A stretch of DNA of 6,830 bases, from contig JANLYB010000309.1 in assembly GCA_031365425.1 (NCBI GenBank), forward strand, positions 1-6,830. Direction: 5' to 3'. Positions within the stretch are counted from its first letter, which is position 1. Every line of letters begins with the position of its first letter. Below are positions 4,211-6,830 of this stretch, one piece after another. The DNA comes from JANXVY01 sp031365425. GTDB taxonomy: Bacteria > Pseudomonadota > Alphaproteobacteria > Rhizobiales > Hyphomicrobiaceae. Both the position numbers and the translations under genes were made by a program. The notes under the pieces are model-generated. The model ran no database searches, was not told the origin of the DNA, and saw only the letters and a list, made by a program, of their open reading frames with translations.

Positions 4211-5575
4211 ATGATTTCGCGTTCCTCCCGCGCCTTAAGGGGTGCGTTCGTGACTTGTCTGAGCGTGCTTTCAACTCTGCCGTCCGCGATGGCGGCGGCT
4301 GTGCCGGTGGAGGTCAAGGCAAGCCTTGATAAGTCGGTTTTGCGGGCCGGTGAGAAGCAAACGGCTTACCTGCGGATTGTGATCGAGGCGGCAAAGCGGC
4401 CTCAAGCGCACCGTGCACCCATGAACATCGCGCTCGTGATTGACCGGTCCGGGTCGATGAGCAGCGACCGCCGGATCGAGAACGCGAGAAAGGCGGCTCA
4501 ACTGGCTGTGGACCGGCTCGGGCGCGACGATATTCTGGCGGTCGTCAGTTACGACGACAAAGTCGAGATTGAAGTACCCGCCACCAAGGTTACGGATGGG
4601 GACAGCATCAAGGACAAGATCGGGCGCCTAAAGCCGCGCGGTTCGACGGCGATCCATGCCGGGCTGCTGGCGGGGGCAGAGGAAATCCGCAAGTTCAAAT
4701 CCAAGGAGCGGGTCAATCGCATCATCCTGCTGTCGGATGGGTTGGCGAACGTGGGGCCGTCGAAGGCGTCGGATTTCGTCAGCCTGGGTAAGGAATTGGC
4801 AAGCGAAGGCATCACGGTTTCGACGCTCGGTCTGGGCAACGGTTACAATGAAGACTTGATGGCGGGGCTGGCGCGCGCGGCAGACGGCGGTCATGCGTTC
4901 GTGCAGGAAAGCGCGGATCTGTCTAATTTCATTGCCAAGGAATTCGACGACACGCTGGGGATCATCGGCCAACAGGCGGAGATCATCGTGACGCTGAACG
5001 AGGGCGTGAGCCCCGTGCGCACACTGGGACGGAGCGCGGAAATCAGCGGCAACCGGATCGTCTACAAGGTCGGGGCGTTGTTTGGTGGGGCGGATCAGAT
5101 TTTACTGGCGGAAGTGGCCGTCGCTTCGTTGTCCGTCGCTGAACAGCGTGAGATTGCCAAGATTGAGGTCAATTATACCGATCCGGCGACGGGTCAGCGG
5201 GTGACGGCATCCGGGTTTGCCAAGGCACGGTTCAGCGACGACCGGGAAGCCTGCGACAAGAGCTTGAACCCGATGGTCGAGCGCGAAGTTGCCACCCTGC
5301 TGTCGCGGGAGGCGCGCCAGGAGGCCGTCAAGCTGCGTGACGAAGGCAGGGTCGAGGAAGCACGGCGTAAGTTCGACGACAATGCCAAGTTCCTGAATGC
5401 GAAGAAGGCTGCCCTTCCGGCGTCAGCCCAAGATTATCAGCCACTCAACGATGAGATCAACGCGAGCACTGCTGCTGCGGCGCCTGCGGCGCAGAGTTCG
5501 GAAGGATGGGCCAAGGAGCGCAAAGCTCAGCGGTATATGGACAGCAACAAGGCAGGTTCGGCGTCGAAGTATTGA
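4211..5575 (+). CDS. Secreted von Willebrand factor type A (VWA) domain protein
   Basis: A 454-residue protein. The N-terminus (MISRSSRALRGAFVTCLSVL, then STLPSAMA) is a Sec signal peptide with likely cleavage after AMA at about residue 28. A beta-rich segment (30-68) precedes the VWA domain at about 71-250. Its metal-ion-dependent adhesion site is intact: D78, S80 and S82 in DRSGS, T146 in RGSTAIHAG, and D176 in IILLSDGLANVG, so it should bind Mg2+ or a similar ion and an acidic protein ligand. A second beta region (255-345) follows, then a charged helical segment (about 355-400, ARQEAVKLRDEGRVEEARRK) and an Ala-rich low-complexity tail ending in KY. The ATG at 4211 is preferred over an in-frame TTG at 4205 because AGGGG at 4200-4204 lies six bases before it. 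Location is probably periplasmic or cell-surface; the ligand is unknown. No MoxR ATPase or protease partner is adjacent. It converges on the 135-residue gene across a palindromic element. Confidence 0.9.
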   Translation: MISRSSRALRGAFVTCLSVLSTLPSAMAAAVPVEVKASLDKSVLRAGEKQTAYLRIVIEAAKRPQAHRAPMNIALVIDRSGSMSSDRRIENARKAAQLAVDRLGRDDILAVVSYDDKVEIEVPATKVTDGDSIKDKIGRLKPRGSTAIHAGLLAGAEEIRKFKSKERVNRIILLSDGLANVGPSKASDFVSLGKELASEGITVSTLGLGNGYNEDLMAGLARAADGGHAFVQESADLSNFIAKEFDDTLGIIGQQAEIIVTLNEGVSPVRTLGRSAEISGNRIVYKVGALFGGADQILLAEVAVASLSVAEQREIAKIEVNYTDPATGQRVTASGFAKARFSDDREACDKSLNPMVEREVATLLSREARQEAVKLRDEGRVEEARRKFDDNAKFLNAKKAALPASAQDYQPLNDEINASTAAAAPAAQSSEGWAKERKAQRYMDSNKAGSASKY

Positions 5576-5622
5576 GGTGGCTAAATTTTTCCGAGCCAAA
5601 CCGCTCAGCTCGATCTGGTGAA

Positions 5623-5737
5623 CAACCCATCCACTGCGTCCCCGAACGGCCCTTTGCCGATCCGGGGTCTTTACCTATTTGAACGTGGCAAAGGCCCCGG
5701 ATCAGTGCTGCGCACTGTCCGGGGAACCAATGGGTTG
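5623..5737. repeat. Nested palindromic element between convergent genes (terminator or REP-like)
   Basis: The core is a 17-base inverted repeat: GATCCGGGGTCTTTACC at 5659-5675 against GGCAAAGGCCCCGGATC at 5687-5703, with an 11-base loop, one G-T wobble and one mismatch. Directly adjoining is CAGTGC-TGC-GCACTG at 5703-5717. Around both, TCCCCG at 5639-5644 pairs with CGGGGA at 5720-5725, and CAACCCAT at 5623-5630 pairs with ATGGGTTG at 5730-5737. CCTTTGCC at 5651-5658 offers an alternative perfect partner for GGCAAAGG. The element fills the gap between two converging genes, so bidirectional termination is likely; its multi-stem form also resembles mobile palindromic intergenic elements. Confidence 0.65.
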
Positions 5738-5762
5738 ATTTCATTGCAGTTTGTGGCCAGCC

Positions 5763-6170
5763 TTACTCAGGCAAATTGCAGGTCTTCATGATGTCCTTCA
5801 TGCGGACTTTGCTGCCGTCTTCGGCGGCTTTGATCTTTTCGGCGGGGATGCCGCTGGCGATGAGGCCCTTGCCGGCGGCGACAATATCGGAGAGCTTCTG
5901 CTGGAAGGATGCCGTCATGACCAGGCGGTCGAAGCGGGAGAGATCGGTGGCGGCTTTATCGGCGATGCAGCCGCAGACTTTAGCTCCGTCCTGCTTGGCG
6001 CGCCCGGTGCAGGCGTTGACGAGAGTCGCGCGCTCGTCAGCCGAGAAGCTGCCGCCCTTTTCGATATCGGCGGCCGTGACCGCGATCGGGGTGATGTTGC
6101 GCTGATAGAAATAGAACCCCGCGCCGAGCGCGATGATAGCTAAAAGCAGATAGGTCAAGAAGCGTCCCAT
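5763..6170 (-). CDS. Small membrane-anchored four-cysteine protein of unknown function
   Basis: I do not recognise a named family. The 135-residue product opens with MGRFLTYLLLAIIALGAGFYF, an N-terminal membrane segment at about 5-22 with few charges before it, most likely an anchor with the remainder in the periplasm. The soluble part is mainly helical, with the pattern C54-x11-C66-x-C68 (NACTGRAKQDGAKVCGCIAD) and a last cysteine, C131, in KTCNLPE. Four cysteines after an anchor suggest two disulfides or a small metal or cofactor site; the CxC does not match a c-type heme motif (CxxCH). The start at 6170 has a textbook GGAGG seven bases upstream (6178-6182), and a predicted promoter lies 31 bases beyond. 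It diverges from uvrA across 214 bases and converges on the VWA gene. Confidence 0.75.
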   Translation of the reverse strand: MGRFLTYLLLAIIALGAGFYFYQRNITPIAVTAADIEKGGSFSADERATLVNACTGRAKQDGAKVCGCIADKAATDLSRFDRLVMTASFQQKLSDIVAAGKGLIASGIPAEKIKAAEDGSKVRMKDIMKTCNLPE

Positions 6171-6177
6171 AGACTTT

Positions 6178-6182
6178 CCTCC
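6178..6182 (-). promoter_or_regulatory. Ribosome binding site of the 135-residue gene
   Basis: The minus strand reads GGAGG seven bases before the ATG at 6170, fixing the start of this otherwise unrecognised gene. Confidence 0.75.
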
Positions 6183-6200
6183 ATTTGGTTGGGTACTCGG

Positions 6201-6228
6201 TATATAAGGTGAACTGACGATCTTTCAA
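6201..6228 (-). promoter_or_regulatory. Predicted promoter of the 135-residue gene
   Basis: On the minus strand TTGAAA at 6228-6223 and TATATA at 6206-6201 are 16 bases apart and match the sigma-70 boxes well. Transcription would start near 6194, giving a leader of about 24 bases that contains the GGAGG site. Confidence 0.45.
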
Positions 6229-6246
6229 CGCGGCTGGCCGCCGCCG

Positions 6247-6261
6247 GTTCCATTCTGGCTC
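6247..6261. promoter_or_regulatory. Imperfect LexA-type box upstream of uvrA
   Basis: GTTCCATTCTGGCTC matches GTTC-N7-GTTC at seven of eight fixed positions (GCTC in place of the second GTTC). A poorer relative, GTTC-N7-GAGC, lies at 6279-6293. uvrA is SOS-controlled in many bacteria, but no perfect box is present in the 214 bases before this uvrA. Confidence 0.2.
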
Positions 6262-6384
6262 GTCCAACACGGCCGCCTGTTCTGAAATTGAGCGGATTGG
6301 ATCACTAGCAAACGGGAAATTTTCTGGCCGGAACAAGGCTTGCCCCCTGTTGCCCGCTGCGCGCTGTTACGCTACCGAAGTTGC

Positions 6385-6830
6385 ATGACCAAAGCCCCCC
6401 TGAAGCTTACCAAGAAAACCGCCCTCAATCCCATGCATCGCGACGCCAAGATGCTGTCTGTGCGGGGCGCGCGCGAGCACAATCTCAAAAACGTCGATCT
6501 CGATCTGCCGCGAGACAGTCTGATCGTGTTCACGGGTCTGTCAGGATCGGGAAAGTCGAGCCTCGCGTTCGATACGATCTATGCCGAGGGGCAGCGGCGG
6601 TATGTCGAGAGCTTGTCGACGTATGCGCGGCAGTTCCTGGAGATGATGCAGAAGCCGGATGTGGATCACATCGACGGCTTGAGCCCAGCCATATCCATCG
6701 AACAGAAAACCACCAGCAAGAACCCGCGCTCGACGGTCGGGACGGTCACTGAGATTTACGATTATCTGCGGTTATTGTTTGCGCGCGTCGGGGTGCCGTA
6801 TTCGCCAGTTACGGGATTGCCGATTGAGAG
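6385..6830 (+). CDS. uvrA: Excinuclease ABC subunit UvrA, N-terminal 148 residues (cut by window end)
   Basis: UvrA is the damage-recognition ATPase of nucleotide excision repair; a dimer loads UvrB onto lesions. The translation contains the invariant opening MLSVRGAREHNLKNVDLDLP, Walker A GLSGSGKSS at residues 51-59, then FDTIYAEGQRRYVESLSTYARQFL and the UvrA-specific DGLSPAISIEQKTTSKNPRSTVGTVTEIYDYLRLLFARVG. Family members are roughly 950 residues, so about five sixths lies outside the window, including the signature motif, Walker B and zinc modules. The first ATG at 6385 gives a 22-residue extension before the conserved block; ATG codons at 6433 and 6451 are alternatives, the last matching the E. 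coli start. None has a clear Shine-Dalgarno, so the start is uncertain. It is oriented away from ssb, with about 5.6 kb between their starts. Confidence 0.97.
   Translation, partial: MTKAPLKLTKKTALNPMHRDAKMLSVRGAREHNLKNVDLDLPRDSLIVFTGLSGSGKSSLAFDTIYAEGQRRYVESLSTYARQFLEMMQKPDVDHIDGLSPAISIEQKTTSKNPRSTVGTVTEIYDYLRLLFARVGVPYSPVTGLPIE

Noticed and set aside
1..6830. CRISPR array, tRNA or rRNA genes, transposases, phage or toxin-antitoxin modules
   Set aside because: I looked on both strands and saw no regularly spaced repeat array, no cloverleaf-like sequence, and no recognisable transposase, integrase, phage or toxin protein.

Overview
The window is most likely a chimera of two genomes. Positions 1 to about 390 are AT-rich and carry, on the minus strand, the C-terminal end of a DUF58-family protein that looks like a Bacteroidetes (Chitinophagaceae-like) homologue. 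From about 394 to the end the sequence is GC-rich and reads as an alphaproteobacterial, probably Hyphomicrobiales (Rhizobiales)-type, chromosome. The evidence for that is the alphaproteobacterial SSB N-terminus, the ssb/uvrA neighbourhood and GTTC-N7-GTTC type SOS boxes. The switch falls inside the ssb reading frame, at a GATC inside a 10-base palindrome, so the first 747 bases read as one open frame: 118 residues of SSB followed by 131 residues of DUF58. I regard this as a cloning or assembly artefact rather than a real fusion gene.

Layout of the alphaproteobacterial part: ssb (minus, truncated) with a long leader, and a TTGACA promoter overlapped by a perfect LexA-type box; a YkgJ-type cysteine-cluster protein (plus); a class I SAM-dependent methyltransferase (plus) ending in an intrinsic terminator; a glutathione S-transferase-like protein of the Fax/metaxin type (plus), whose predicted promoter holds a second perfect LexA-type box; a converging membrane-anchored six-cysteine protein of unknown function (minus); a 363-base divergent spacer with a third GTTC-N7-GTTC match, a possible small secreted ORF and a hairpin; a secreted von Willebrand factor A protein (plus); a nested palindromic element; a small membrane-anchored four-cysteine protein (minus); and the first 148 codons of uvrA (plus, cut by the window end).

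How the genes fit together: ssb and uvrA point outward from a block of about 5.6 kb. In many proteobacteria these two genes are close divergent neighbours, so the genes between them look like an insertion into, or expansion of, a DNA-repair locus. The common thread visible in the DNA is the SOS signature. Two boxes share the form GAACATAA-N3-GAACAT, one over the ssb promoter and one over the GST-like gene's promoter, which suggests the GST-like gene belongs to the LexA regulon here. No CRISPR array, tRNA, rRNA, transposase, phage gene or recognisable defence system was seen. The accessory genes are mostly family-level or hypothetical.
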